A DNA stretch of 45,388 bases. Source: Desulfotomaculaceae bacterium. Its GTDB lineage: Bacteria > Bacillota > Desulfotomaculia > Desulfotomaculales > Pelotomaculaceae. This document shows, one piece after another, positions 1 to 8,233 of this stretch. Where the stretch lies: contig JAQVXL010000010.1 in assembly GCA_028709235.1 (NCBI GenBank), forward strand, positions 1 through 45,388, in the 5' to 3' direction. Position numbers and translations under genes: made by a program. The notes below the pieces were generated by a model, which made no database searches, was not told the origin of the DNA, and saw only the letters and a list, made by a program, of their open reading frames with translations. Position 1 is the first letter of the stretch. Every line of letters starts with the position of its first letter.

Positions 1-515
1 TAAGACTTAAAGAGCCTGTTCATAAGTTTAGAGTTTAATAAGCCATAAATAGGAAATGCACCTGCGCTTGTGGAATCAGGTAGTATCACAACAAAACCCA
101 AAAAAACAAGCGAGGTGCATAACTATGGCAGAAATTCAAATGGATTTGTTTCCCATGAGGGATTATAACACACTTGGCTTCGACTCAAGGGACTCCTTGA
201 TGATATTGATTTAATAAGACGACACATTTATTTATGAATTGTACCGTACCGCTGCTCCCTTTTTCTTCTGTCCATCGCTGTAATCCTTGATGTTCATATC
301 GATCATACCAATTCATCTGATTCACGGCAAAGCGGGCATTTTAATAAATTAGTTCGGAAATCAACCTCGAATTCGCGGTACAGTTCCGCGATCTCTATTT
401 CAATTACCGAACAGTGGCATAAGAATTTTTTTTACTGCCTTTTATCCTGCAAATTACCTGGGGTTTTTCACCTGGGCCTGCCCTCCCTCTGCTTTAGATA
501 TTTTAATATATTACA
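1..515. other. Degraded left edge without an intact gene
   Basis: No intact gene is visible. A 29-codon frame at 125-214 starts with ATG after a GAGGTG-like site, reads MAEIQMDLFPMRDYNTLGF, and stops abruptly. It resembles the opening of a decayed transposase, but I cannot name a family. A short perfect hairpin (CGCGG, 7-nt loop, CCGCG) lies near 374-392. The minus strand carries a second scrap, listed separately at 303-431. The stretch is most simply read as decaying accessory DNA next to the first real promoter. Confidence 0.3.
303..431 (-). pseudogene. Possible remnant of a small CHC/CPLC cysteine protein
   Basis: The minus strand has a 42-codon open frame that ends in TGA and contains two cysteine pairs, CHC near the start and CPLC near the end, around a charged segment (IAELYREFEVDF). 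This spacing is typical of small zinc- or redox-binding proteins. There is no usable start codon. The frame begins just after a stop at a run of eight A residues, so it is either a broken gene or chance. The family was not identified. Confidence 0.22.
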
Positions 516-549
516 TTGACAGCCATAGTACTATTTAGTATGATATACT
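516..549 (+). promoter_or_regulatory. Near-consensus sigma-A promoter with operator-like palindrome
   Basis: TTGACA at 516-521 and TATGAT at 539-544 are separated by exactly 17 bp. A perfect inverted repeat, AGTAT-GAT-ATACT, covers 537-549 and overlaps the -10 element. An operator there would block RNA polymerase. The PadR-family gene at 1166 is the obvious candidate ligand (inference). The promoter serves the gene at 615 and probably the following two genes. Confidence 0.75.
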
Positions 550-614
550 TAATGATACGAAGCAAAGCTAACGACCCGGCTTCGCTTTAATAACGGCAGG
601 GAGGAAATAGGGCA

Positions 615-1124
615 ATGAAATTGAACAAGACAGGTATGAAGTGGATGCGCGTTCTCCATATTTCAGCAATAAGCGTATGGTTTGGCTCAGTAGTGTGTAT
701 ATTGGGTTTGGCTGCAATATGCTTTTTCCAATTAACAGAAAATGAATTTTTAATCATCGCTCCATTAGTGCCTGAGCTGTATCAAAAAATTGTTATGCCG
801 GCAGCCATATTTGCGGTAATTCAAGGAATTATCTATGGTATTTTCTCCAACTGGGGCTTTTTTAAGTATAAATGGGTGCTTTTTAAGTGGATTTTCGTTC
901 TGCTAATTACCCTGAGCACCGGTTTTGGAGGTATCGGACAAATGTTCTCTATACTTGCAAAAGTAGAGGAGACGCATTTTGTGGGCGGGTTTGCTGACGG
1001 TGGACTTGTGCTGCTATTTATTTCCTTGCAGATTTTGTTCATGCTGATCATGATTGTATTATCCGTTTTTAGGCAGAAAAGTTTTCCCAAAGATTCAGGC
1101 TTTAATTCAAAAGCTTCTGTTTAA
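615..1124 (+). CDS. DUF2269-like integral membrane protein
   Basis: This 169-residue protein has four predicted membrane segments, at about residues 14-38, 55-76, 90-110 and 128-150. The opening (WMRVLHISAISVWFGS) has the helix with His and Trp-Phe-Gly typical of DUF2269/CopD-like small membrane proteins. Its biochemical role is unknown. The ATG is preceded by GGGAGGAAA with good spacing. It is first in a likely three-gene operon with a PadR regulator and a HAAS-type membrane protein, about 70 bp after a strong promoter. The family name is from pattern recognition only. Confidence 0.6.
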   Translation: MKLNKTGMKWMRVLHISAISVWFGSVVCILGLAAICFFQLTENEFLIIAPLVPELYQKIVMPAAIFAVIQGIIYGIFSNWGFFKYKWVLFKWIFVLLITLSTGFGGIGQMFSILAKVEETHFVGGFADGGLVLLFISLQILFMLIMIVLSVFRQKSFPKDSGFNSKASV

Positions 1125-1165
1125 TCTTGATTGTTACCCTTTGATTTTAAGGAGGCCAGTATAAA

Positions 1166-1519
1166 GTGAGCGGCACAATTTCAAACGACCTTATTCGCGG
1201 CCATACCGATACCATTATCTTGAATGTCCTGCGCCAGGGTGACAGCTATGGGTATGAAATATACAAGAAAGTAATAGCCTTGAGCGGTCATCAATATGAA
1301 TTGAAGGAGGCCACTCTCTACACTGCTTTTCGCCGTTTGGAGCAAGATGATTTGATCGTTTCCTATTGGGGAGATGAATCTCAGGGCGGCAGGCGCAAAT
1401 ATTATCACATTACCGCCAGAGGTAAGGAAGTGTATCAGCAGAACTTAGTGGATTGGAACTTTGCCAAAGAAGTTTTAGATAAATTGCTGAAAGGGGGGCT
1501 TGAAGATGGCAAGGAATGA
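1166..1519 (+). CDS. PadR family transcriptional regulator
   Basis: This 117-residue PadR-type winged-helix repressor starts at GTG, preceded by AAGGAGG. The family signature is clear: a DTIILNVLRQGDSYGYEIYKK helix, then EATLYTAFRRLEQDDLI as the recognition helix, then the wing GRRKYYHIT and a short C-terminal dimerisation helix. PadR proteins usually repress their own operon and respond to small molecules or membrane stress. The last 14 bases overlap the next gene, which shows translational coupling. The palindrome over the promoter -10 at 537-549 is a plausible binding site (inference). Confidence 0.9.
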   Translation: MSGTISNDLIRGHTDTIILNVLRQGDSYGYEIYKKVIALSGHQYELKEATLYTAFRRLEQDDLIVSYWGDESQGGRRKYYHITARGKEVYQQNLVDWNFAKEVLDKLLKGGLEDGKE

Positions 1520-2162
1520 TAATCCCATAAATAAAAAAATAATTGCCTATATTGACAACCTGTTTGCCGGGGTTGGAGCCAGTCAACAGCTTTATGATCT
1601 CAAAGAGGAACTGGTAACCAACCTGAAAGAAAAAATTGACGATATCAAATCCCTGGGTCTGGATGATGAGCAGGCTTTTAAAGAAGCAGTGATTTCAATG
1701 GGTGATTTGAGCGGCTTGGTGGATGATATGCGCCGGGTCGGTCAAGATTCTGCGAAACAAGGGGTGTATTCATCAATGACAACCCGTATTTCCACTGCCG
1801 GCATTGTTGCCGGAGTATTGCTAATGCTATTTGGATTATACACAGCCATTATGCTCTATTTCATGAAAGAGGACGTTGTCCCTGTTATAGGCAGTACCAT
1901 CTTTATTGTTGCCGGCGGAGCCATATTAACTTACAGCATACTGACCAGGGAAACCCATAATAAATACGGTATGAATAAAATACGCGCCTTAGGCTATGCG
2001 GTGGCTGTGGGGCTAATCCTTTTTAGTATATTTACAGCATTTACTACCCGTTTTGCTACCGGCGAAATGTTTATTGCCATTGCTTCTTTAATGGTGTTCT
2101 CTTTGCCGGGTATTGGATTATTTTTGCTGCTGCTATTAACAGGAACCTCCCGCAGCAAATAA
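1506..2162 (+). CDS. HAAS/permease-prefix domain membrane protein, PadR partner
   Basis: The protein has 218 residues from the ATG at 1506. A TTG two codons earlier is possible, but the GGGGGG run suits the ATG better. The N-terminal ~75 residues form a soluble helical domain (IDNLFAGVGASQQLYDLKEELVTNLKEK, then a GDLSGLVDDMRRV motif) of the HAAS/permease-prefix type. Four hydrophobic segments follow, at about 95-120, 125-148, 163-185 and 190-215. HAAS proteins are classically encoded just downstream of PadR regulators and are thought to sense membrane state. The overlap with the PadR gene supports that pairing. The ligand is unknown. Confidence 0.7.
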   Translation: MARNDNPINKKIIAYIDNLFAGVGASQQLYDLKEELVTNLKEKIDDIKSLGLDDEQAFKEAVISMGDLSGLVDDMRRVGQDSAKQGVYSSMTTRISTAGIVAGVLLMLFGLYTAIMLYFMKEDVVPVIGSTIFIVAGGAILTYSILTRETHNKYGMNKIRALGYAVAVGLILFSIFTAFTTRFATGEMFIAIASLMVFSLPGIGLFLLLLLTGTSRSK

Positions 2163-2207
2163 GGTGAAACAAACTTGTCCAGTATCAATGATGTATTTTG
2201 ACGGTTT

Positions 2208-2242
2208 AACTCAATCCCTGGGCAAAGCCCCGGGATTAAGTT
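2208..2242 (+). terminator. Strong stem-loop after the PadR operon
   Basis: AACT-AATCCC-GGGC / GCCC-GGGATT-AGTT forms a long stem with a 3-nt AAA loop and two mismatches. It lies between the end of the PadR operon and the converging engB. The downstream T-run is poor, so terminator efficiency is uncertain. Confidence 0.5.
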
Positions 2243-2253
2243 TGTCACAATAA

Positions 2254-2327
2254 GATACCAGACAGAGGAATGGGGACACACCTCTCTTACTGGTATTCCT
2301 TTGGGGTCGAGGTATGTCCCCGATGGA
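2254..2327. repeat. REP/REPIN-like hairpin repeat, copy A (inverted relative to B and C)
   Basis: GGGGACACACCTC (2272-2284) and GAGGTATGTCCCC (2309-2321) are inverted arms matching at 12 of 13 positions. The flanks GATGG and a TACCAGACAG-like segment recur at 22332-22440 and 26253-26387 in the opposite orientation. The element sits immediately after the engB stop codon. Confidence 0.7.
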
Positions 2328-2332
2328 ATGGC

Positions 2333-2920
2333 TCATTTTTCTACCCAGCGGCCAATTATTTCAAGCAGTTCTTCCCGGCCCTGGCCGGTTTCGGCTGAGA
2401 AAGGCACCAACTGGTCCCCCTCTGCCAGAGGCAGGGCGGCCCGGATGACTTTTAAGGACTGCAACAGCCTGGAGCGGGAATTTTTATCCGCTTTCGTGGC
2501 CACGACCACGGCGTTCACACCACGGTACTTCAGCCAGTCGTACATTTGGATATCCTGGGCGGTAGGCGGGTGGCGGCTGTCGATCAGCAGCACAATGCCT
2601 CGCAGATTAATTCTGGTGTTCAGGTAGCCTTCCACCATTTTACGCCAGCTGTCCTTCTCTCGCAGCGAAACTTTGGCGTAACCGTAGCCGGGCAAATCAA
2701 CAAGGTGGAAAACACCGTTTACTCTGAAAAAGTTGATCAGGCGGGTGCGACCGGGGGTGTTGCTGGTGCGGGCGAGTCCTTTTCTGTTGACAAGTTTGTT
2801 TAACAGTGATGACTTCCCTACATTAGAACGCCCGGCCAGGGCCACTTCCGGAAGCTCCCCGGCCGGGTAGTCAGCGGTTTTAACCGCACTGGTAACAAAT
2901 TCAGCATCGTTTATTCTCAT
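2333..2920 (-). CDS. engB: Ribosome biogenesis GTP-binding protein YsxC/EngB
   Basis: This 195-residue YihA/YsxC/EngB GTPase is needed for late 50S subunit assembly. G1 is GRSNVGKSS at residues 30-38, the G2 region is NTPGRT at 54-59, G3 is DLPGYG at 75-80 and G4 is TKAD at 142-145. The length and motif spacing are normal for the family. The start overlaps the last four bases of lon (ATGA), so the two genes are co-transcribed and probably translationally coupled. That arrangement is conserved in many Firmicutes. Confidence 0.96.
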   Translation of the reverse strand: MRINDAEFVTSAVKTADYPAGELPEVALAGRSNVGKSSLLNKLVNRKGLARTSNTPGRTRLINFFRVNGVFHLVDLPGYGYAKVSLREKDSWRKMVEGYLNTRINLRGIVLLIDSRHPPTAQDIQMYDWLKYRGVNAVVVATKADKNSRSRLLQSLKVIRAALPLAEGDQLVPFSAETGQGREELLEIIGRWVEK

Positions 2921-5334
2921 GAAGGAATCTGGGTACCCTCCCCGTTTAGCACAGACGGCGTGTAAGCCGGCGGCTGCGGCATCACCGGCGCGTCAGCCGT
3001 TATAGGCGCCGGTACATATTCCTTTTCAGTAAGAGCTATTTCCAGCACCTGGTCCATGTGGTCAACCAGAACAAATTTCATTTTGTCCTTGACTTTTTTC
3101 GGAATCTCATCTAGATCCTTTTTATTATCTTTGGGCAGAATCACGGTTTTTATACCAGCCCGGTGAGCTGCCAGCACTTTTTCCTTGACTCCGCCAATCG
3201 GCAGAATCCTGCCGCGCAGAGTGATTTCTCCAGTCATCGCCACATCATGACGCACCTTCCGGCCGGTAATCGCCGAAGCAAGAGCGGAGGCCATAGTTAT
3301 GCCGGCAGAGGGGCCGTCCTTGGGAATCGCCCCTTCCGGGATGTGGATGTGGATATCCTGCTTGTCGTATAAATCTTCGTCTATGTCTAATTCGACGGCA
3401 CGGGTGCGGATATAACTGTACCCGGCCTGGGCCGATTCTTTCATCACATCTCCCAGCTTGCCGGTTAATGTAAGACGGCCTGTGCCCTTATAAATAGAGA
3501 CTTCGATAACAAGGGTCTCTCCGCCTACTTCTGTCCAGGCCAAACCTGTCGCCACTCCGACCTGGTCATCCAACTCGGCGACGCCATAGCGGAAACGTGG
3601 TGATCCCAGAAACTGATCCAAATTCTGGGAGGTCACACGGAGTTTCTTGATCTTGTCGGTGACAACCCGGTGCGCAGTCTTACGGCAGATCGTAGCAATC
3701 TGTCTTTCCAGATTACGGACGCCTGACTCGCGGGTGTATTCCCGGATTATTTTCCGGATGGCGTTTTCAGATACCCTCAGCATTTCTTTGCTGAGACCAT
3801 GTTCTTTTATTTGCTTGGGCAGCAGGTGCCTGATGGCTATCTGCACCTTTTCCTCTTCAGTGTACCCCGACAGGTAAATGACCTCCATCCTGTCCTGCAG
3901 GGGACGGGGAATGTTCTGCTGCACATTGGCCGTAGTGATGAACATTACGTTGGACAGGTCAAAAGGAGCTTCAATGTAGTGGTCACTGAAAGTATTATTC
4001 TGCTCCGGATCGAGCACCTCAAGAAGCGCCGCTGACGGGTCCCCGCGAAAATCCATACTCATCTTGTCGATTTCGTCCAGCAGAAAGACCGGGTTTTTGG
4101 AACCGGCCTGGCGAATGCCCTGGATGATCCGGCCGGGCATGGCGCCCACATAGGTGCGCCGGTGGCCGCGGATCTCCGCTTCGTCTCTGACACCGCCCAG
4201 GGACATCCGGATAAATTTACGTTCCAGGGCACGGGCAATAGAGCGGCCCAGGGAAGTTTTACCCACACCCGGCGGCCCCACGAAGCAAATGATCGGCCCC
4301 TTCATCTTTTTGGCCAGCTTGCGGATGGCCAGGTATTCCAGGATCCGCTCTTTAACTGTCTTTAAGCCGTAATGGTCCTCATCCAGTATGCCCTCTGCTG
4401 CTTTTAGATCCAAACGATCTCTCGTTCCCTTATTCCAGGGCAGCGATAGCAGCCAGTCCAGATAGTTGCGCACAACTGCTGCCTCAGCAGCCATAGGGGG
4501 CATCTTTTCCAGGCGTTCCACTTCCTTGAGCGCCTTCTCCTCCACCTCTTTCGGGAATTTAGCTTTGGCAATTTTCTCCCGCAGCTCTTCACCCTCGGCT
4601 ACCCGCTCATCTTTTTCGCCCAGTTCCTTCTGGATCGCCTTCATCTGTTCGCGAAGGTAATACTCCTTCTGTGTTTTTTCCATCTGCTTGCGCACGCGAA
4701 TGTTGATCTTGCGCTCAAGCTCGACAATTTCCAGCTCTTTAGCCACTATGGCACACATTTTTTCCAGTCTGGTGACAATATCAACGGCCTCAAGAATGCC
4801 CTGTTTATCTTCTACACGCAACGACAGGTGCGAAGCTACAATATCGGCCAGCCGTCCCGGTTCCTCCAGGTTGACCACTGAAACAACTGTTTCAGGAGGA
4901 ATACGCTTTGACAGCTTGACATACTGTTCAAACTGGTATACCAGGCTGCGCATCAAAGCCTCGATCTCACTGGTCTTTTTAAAATCTTCCGAGTATTGTT
5001 CAATTTCTACCTGGAAATATGGCTCATATGTCACAAAGCGGTTAATTTTAGCTCTGGCGAGCCCTTCGACCAGCACCCGTATTGTCCCGCCGGGCAATTT
5101 TAAAAGCTGCTTAACCTCAGCGACGGTGCCAATTTGAAAAACATCGTCCACACCCGGCTCATCGGTCTGAGCTTCCCTCTGAGTGGCCAGAAAAATGATC
5201 CTGTCATGAATCATAGCCTCTTCAATTGCCTGCACCGATTTGGTGCGGCCGACATCCAGGTGAATAACCATGTACGGAAAAACGAGCAATCCCCTTAAAG
5301 GCAGCAGGGGGAGAATCTTAATTTCCGATCTCAA
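2917..5334 (-). CDS. lon: ATP-dependent Lon protease (LonA)
   Basis: This 805-residue cytosolic LonA degrades misfolded and regulatory proteins. In order it has an N-terminal LON substrate domain ([14 protein letters not shown], to about residue 200), a coiled-coil linker, an AAA+ module with Walker [10 protein letters not shown] near 351-359 and Walker [10 protein letters not shown], and a C-terminal S16 protease domain with the catalytic Ser in PKDGPSAG (about 674) and Lys in [10 protein letters not shown] (about 717). The start is TTG, chosen because AAGGAGGTG lies six bases upstream and no nearer ATG fits. A proline-rich tail of about 30 residues follows the protease domain. It is encoded just before engB. 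Confidence 0.97.
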   Translation of the reverse strand: MRSEIKILPLLPLRGLLVFPYMVIHLDVGRTKSVQAIEEAMIHDRIIFLATQREAQTDEPGVDDVFQIGTVAEVKQLLKLPGGTIRVLVEGLARAKINRFVTYEPYFQVEIEQYSEDFKKTSEIEALMRSLVYQFEQYVKLSKRIPPETVVSVVNLEEPGRLADIVASHLSLRVEDKQGILEAVDIVTRLEKMCAIVAKELEIVELERKINIRVRKQMEKTQKEYYLREQMKAIQKELGEKDERVAEGEELREKIAKAKFPKEVEEKALKEVERLEKMPPMAAEAAVVRNYLDWLLSLPWNKGTRDRLDLKAAEGILDEDHYGLKTVKERILEYLAIRKLAKKMKGPIICFVGPPGVGKTSLGRSIARALERKFIRMSLGGVRDEAEIRGHRRTYVGAMPGRIIQGIRQAGSKNPVFLLDEIDKMSMDFRGDPSAALLEVLDPEQNNTFSDHYIEAPFDLSNVMFITTANVQQNIPRPLQDRMEVIYLSGYTEEEKVQIAIRHLLPKQIKEHGLSKEMLRVSENAIRKIIREYTRESGVRNLERQIATICRKTAHRVVTDKIKKLRVTSQNLDQFLGSPRFRYGVAELDDQVGVATGLAWTEVGGETLVIEVSIYKGTGRLTLTGKLGDVMKESAQAGYSYIRTRAVELDIDEDLYDKQDIHIHIPEGAIPKDGPSAGITMASALASAITGRKVRHDVAMTGEITLRGRILPIGGVKEKVLAAHRAGIKTVILPKDNKKDLDEIPKKVKDKMKFVLVDHMDQVLEIALTEKEYVPAPITADAPVMPQPPAYTPSVLNGEGTQIPS

Positions 5335-5448
5335 AGCTGCACCTCCTTTTCTATATTGTGTTATTCATTTAGTGCAGGAACATACAGATTTATTTTATCA
5401 TAGATGTCAAAAATACCGCTATAGTAATAATTACCGCAAATAGTACAA

Positions 5449-5470
5449 ACCCGGCCTCAGCCGGGTTTTT
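5449..5470 (-). terminator. Stem-loop between lonB and lon
   Basis: AACCCGGC-CTCA-GCCGGGTT is a perfect 8-bp GC-rich stem with a 4-nt loop. On the minus strand it is followed by only a short T-run, while the plus-strand side has TTTTT. It probably separates lonB from lon transcription. Confidence 0.6.
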
Positions 5471-5565
5471 GGAGAAGTTGCGTATTGCGCACAGAGATTT
5501 ACGCTAAATTAGTTATGCTACAGATTTTTTCAGTAATAAGTATATATCACCTGAACCCGGTTTTG

Positions 5566-7281
5566 TTATGAAATGGTTTGCCCCGGGCCAAAACCGGCGC
5601 CCAGTATATCCAGCGGGGACGGTGTGTTTAATCCCAGTTTTCTCCCTTTTGACTTCTTCATTAAAGCAGCGCGGAACACCTCATCCAGCCTCTCCACCGG
5701 GATCACTTTGATTCCCTGTAATTCCTTAAAAAGATCCTGATAATTTTCTGCCGGGATCACAACCTTTGTGGCGCCCGCCTGGCGCGCTGCCTCAACTTTT
5801 GCCACCACCCCGCCGATTGGCTTAACCAGGCCGCGGATAGATATTTCTCCGGTCATGGCTACCTTGTTATCAACGGGAACACCCATGATTGCCGAATAGA
5901 TTGCTGTTGCTATTGTGATGCCGGCGGATGGTCCATCGGCAGGAGCGCCGCCCGGAAAATTCACATGCAGATCATAGTCACGGGGATCTATCTCCAATGT
6001 CCGTCTGAGTACGGTCAGGACATTTTCCACCGAACTTTTAGCCATGCTTTTACGCCGCACTGTGCGGCCGCCGCCGCCGATCTCTTCCTCGTCGACCATG
6101 CCGGTTACCGTCAGCCGGCCCTGTCCGTGCACCGCCGGAATCGCATTAGCTTCCACTTCCAGCAATATACCCAGGTTCGGGCCATAAACAGCCAGGCCGT
6201 TAACCACTCCCACCTGCGGCCGTGACGGAATTCTTTTCTCCGGCCTGGGTGAGTACTGGCCGCTTTGGACCACCCATTCAATGTCGGTAGCGTGGATTTC
6301 TTCTCTCTCTTCAGTAATGGCAATCCCGGCGGCAATCTGAATAATATTAACTGCCTCACGCCCGTTAGTAGCGTATTTTTTGACAACATCCAGGGCCCCC
6401 GGCTGGAGCGGAATGTTTATTTTATCAGCTGCGTTATTGGCTATTTTTTCAATCTCGTCAGGCAGGAGCTGGCGAAAATATATCTCCAGGCAGCGGGAAC
6501 GGATGGCGGGAGATATATGCTCAGCGTCCCTGGTTGTAGCCCCTACCATGCGGAAATCAGCCGGCAGCCCGTTTTGGAAGATGTCGTGGATATGGCTCGG
6601 GATATTGTTATCCTCCGAGCTGTAATAGGCGCTTTCCAGGACTACCTTGCGGTCCTCCATTACTTTAAGCAATTTATTCAGCTGAATGGGATGGAGTTCC
6701 CCTATTTCGTCGATAAAAAGCATGCCTCCGTGGGCCTTAGTCACTGCTCCCGCTTTAGGCTGGGGAATGCCTGCGATACCCATCGGACCAGCGCCCTGGT
6801 AAATCGGATCATGCACAGACCCAATCAGCGGGTCGGCGATGCCGCGTTCATCAAAACGTGCCGTGGTAGCGTCTATCTCGATAAAATTAGCGTCGGGCCT
6901 GAATGGCGAGCAGGAATTCTTTTTTGCCTCTTCCATCACCACCCGGGCGGCGGCAGTTTTTCCAACACCGGGAGGTCCATAGATAATCACGTGTTGCGGG
7001 TTAGGGCCGCAGAGAGCTGCCCGCAGTGATTTTAAACCCTCTCCCTGACCAATGACTTCAGAAAAACTGGTCGGGCGGGTTTTTTCAGAAAGGGGTTCGG
7101 TTAATGATATGGAACGCATTCGCTGAAGTTTCTCAATTTCTTTTCTGGACTCTTTTTCAACCGCACTCTTGTTCCCATTCTGAACCTTTAGTAAATTCCA
7201 AAAATAAAGACCGATAATTACCGCGAAAAAAACCTGGATAAATGTCAGAAAACCTCCCAGACCGACAGGAAATTCCCCCAT
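5566..7281 (-). CDS. lonB: ATP-dependent protease LonB
   Basis: LonB is the second Lon-type protease of spore-formers. It lacks the LonA N-terminal domain and is often expressed in the forespore. The 571-residue form starts at the ATG at 7281, nine bases after AGAGGAGG. A longer frame from 7290 would begin directly against the SD and is unlikely. A single membrane segment (residues ~5-25, GFLTFIQVFFAVIIGLYF) anchors it. AAA+ Walker [12 protein letters not shown] lies near 99-108 and Walker B is MLFIDEIGEL. The catalytic Ser is in ADGPSAG (about 450) and Lys in GGVVAKVEAA (about 491). It lies upstream of lonA with a terminator-like stem between them. Confidence 0.95.
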   Translation of the reverse strand: MGEFPVGLGGFLTFIQVFFAVIIGLYFWNLLKVQNGNKSAVEKESRKEIEKLQRMRSISLTEPLSEKTRPTSFSEVIGQGEGLKSLRAALCGPNPQHVIIYGPPGVGKTAAARVVMEEAKKNSCSPFRPDANFIEIDATTARFDERGIADPLIGSVHDPIYQGAGPMGIAGIPQPKAGAVTKAHGGMLFIDEIGELHPIQLNKLLKVMEDRKVVLESAYYSSEDNNIPSHIHDIFQNGLPADFRMVGATTRDAEHISPAIRSRCLEIYFRQLLPDEIEKIANNAADKINIPLQPGALDVVKKYATNGREAVNIIQIAAGIAITEEREEIHATDIEWVVQSGQYSPRPEKRIPSRPQVGVVNGLAVYGPNLGILLEVEANAIPAVHGQGRLTVTGMVDEEEIGGGGRTVRRKSMAKSSVENVLTVLRRTLEIDPRDYDLHVNFPGGAPADGPSAGITIATAIYSAIMGVPVDNKVAMTGEISIRGLVKPIGGVVAKVEAARQAGATKVVIPAENYQDLFKELQGIKVIPVERLDEVFRAALMKKSKGRKLGLNTPSPLDILGAGFGPGQTIS

Positions 7282-7382
7282 GTTAAGCATCCTCCTCTAA
7301 AAAAACTCTAACTTTAGTATTGCAAATTATTTTATATTTAAACCCCATTTTTATGAAAAAGATATTAAGCTTGAGAAATTGC

Positions 7383-7392
7383 TAGTGCACTA
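7383..7392. promoter_or_regulatory. Perfect 10-bp palindrome upstream of the transporter promoter
   Basis: TAGTGCACTA is a perfect palindrome lying 26 bp before the -35 element of the transporter promoter, in the divergent lonB/transporter region. It could be a regulator half-site or chance. Confidence 0.25.
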
Positions 7393-7418
7393 AAGTACAA
7401 TATAGATTTATGTCAATA

Positions 7419-7447
7419 TGGACAAAAGGTTCAATAATGTATATAAT
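7419..7447 (+). promoter_or_regulatory. Sigma-A promoter of the leader ORF and acetate transporter
   Basis: TGGACA (7419-7424) and TATAAT (7442-7447) are separated by 17 bp. The predicted transcript start near 7454 gives a leader of about 43 nt before the small ORF at 7497. Confidence 0.7.
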
Positions 7448-7496
7448 TAGACATATTACTTATATTGGATTCAAATAACTGATCAAGGAGGTGACA

Positions 7497-7568
7497 ATGC
7501 CAGAATTTATTTGGAATTATTGCTATCTGAGGCGTATTAACCACAATTATAATTGCAAGGAGGCGTAA
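7497..7568 (+). CDS. 23-residue leader peptide upstream of the acetate transporter
   Basis: ATG at 7497 follows a very strong SD, AAGGAGGTGAC. The frame reads MPEFIWNYCYLRRINHNYNC-KEA and stops with TAA at 7566-7568, one base before the transporter ATG at 7570. The transporter's own SD (AAGGAGG, 7557-7563) lies inside the last codons of this frame, so ribosomes finishing the leader would uncover or reload at the next start. The peptide is rich in Asn, Tyr, Cys and Arg. The spacing and SD strength argue for real translation. No homolog is recognised. Confidence 0.55.
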   Translation: MPEFIWNYCYLRRINHNYNCKEA

Positions 7569-7569
7569 C

Positions 7570-8160
7570 ATGTCAAACAACGTTTATGAAATCAAAGAAT
7601 CCAGCATTGCTGATCCCGGACCGCTTGGTCTGGCTTGTTTTGCTCTGACTACTTTTTGCCTGAGCATGGTCAATGCCGGACTGGTTGACAAGTCAGCCAC
7701 CATCGTGGTAATTGCCCTGGCCCTGGTTTACGGCGGAGCTACCCAAATCCTGGCCGGCATGTGGGAATTCAAGAAAAACAACGTCTTTGGCGCCACTGCA
7801 TTTTCTTCCTATGGCGCGTTCTGGATTGCCCTCGGTACCTTTGATCTCCTGGCAACATTGAAGCTGGTGACAGTGCCTGCTCAAGGCGTTTGGCTGTTCC
7901 TGCTGGCATGGACTATTTTTACTTTTTACATGTGGATCGCTAGTTTTAGAACAACTAAGGCTCTGTCTGTAGTATTTACACTGCTGCTGCTGACCTTCAT
8001 TCTTTTGACAATCGGTGCGGCAGGAAACGCAGCAATCCATACCTGGGGCGGCTATACCGGCATCTTAACAGCCATTGTCGCCTGGTATACTTCTGCGGCG
8101 GGAGTGATCAATACTGTCAGCGGTCGGACTGTTTGTCCGGTCGGCCCCTGTAATAAATAA
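7570..8160 (+). CDS. Acetate uptake transporter, GPR1/FUN34/YaaH (SatP) family
   Basis: This 196-residue membrane protein has six predicted helices. The family signature near the N terminus is present as ADPGPLGLACFALTTF (the NPAPLGL-type motif), and GATQILAGMWEFKKNNVFGATAFSSYGAFW matches the conserved helix 2-3 segment. Members move acetate or succinate with protons. The start has AAGGAGG seven bases upstream. It is monocistronic between its own promoter and a bidirectional terminator, apart from the coupled leader ORF. In a syntrophic or acetogenic anaerobe it would handle acetate exchange (inference). Confidence 0.88.
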   Translation: MSNNVYEIKESSIADPGPLGLACFALTTFCLSMVNAGLVDKSATIVVIALALVYGGATQILAGMWEFKKNNVFGATAFSSYGAFWIALGTFDLLATLKLVTVPAQGVWLFLLAWTIFTFYMWIASFRTTKALSVVFTLLLLTFILLTIGAAGNAAIHTWGGYTGILTAIVAWYTSAAGVINTVSGRTVCPVGPCNK

Positions 8161-8174
8161 TTTTATATAAAACC

Positions 8175-8212
8175 AAAGTCCTGACCGGTTAACCCGGCCA
8201 GGACTTTTTTTA
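8175..8212. terminator. Bidirectional terminator between the transporter and clpX
   Basis: AAAGTCCTG-CCGG / CCGG-CAGGACTTT forms a 13-bp stem with one mismatch and a short loop. It is followed by TTTTTTT on the plus strand and by T-rich sequence on the minus strand, so it serves both converging genes. Confidence 0.85.
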
Positions 8213-8233
8213 ATAATCTATTTTTTTTATAAT

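Noticed and set aside
2301-2627. A 108-codon plus-strand frame starting in the repeat copy A
   Set aside because: It runs antisense into engB and has no SD.
6265-7029. A 254-codon plus-strand frame
   Set aside because: It is antisense to lonB with intact Walker and protease motifs on the minus strand. It is a shadow frame.
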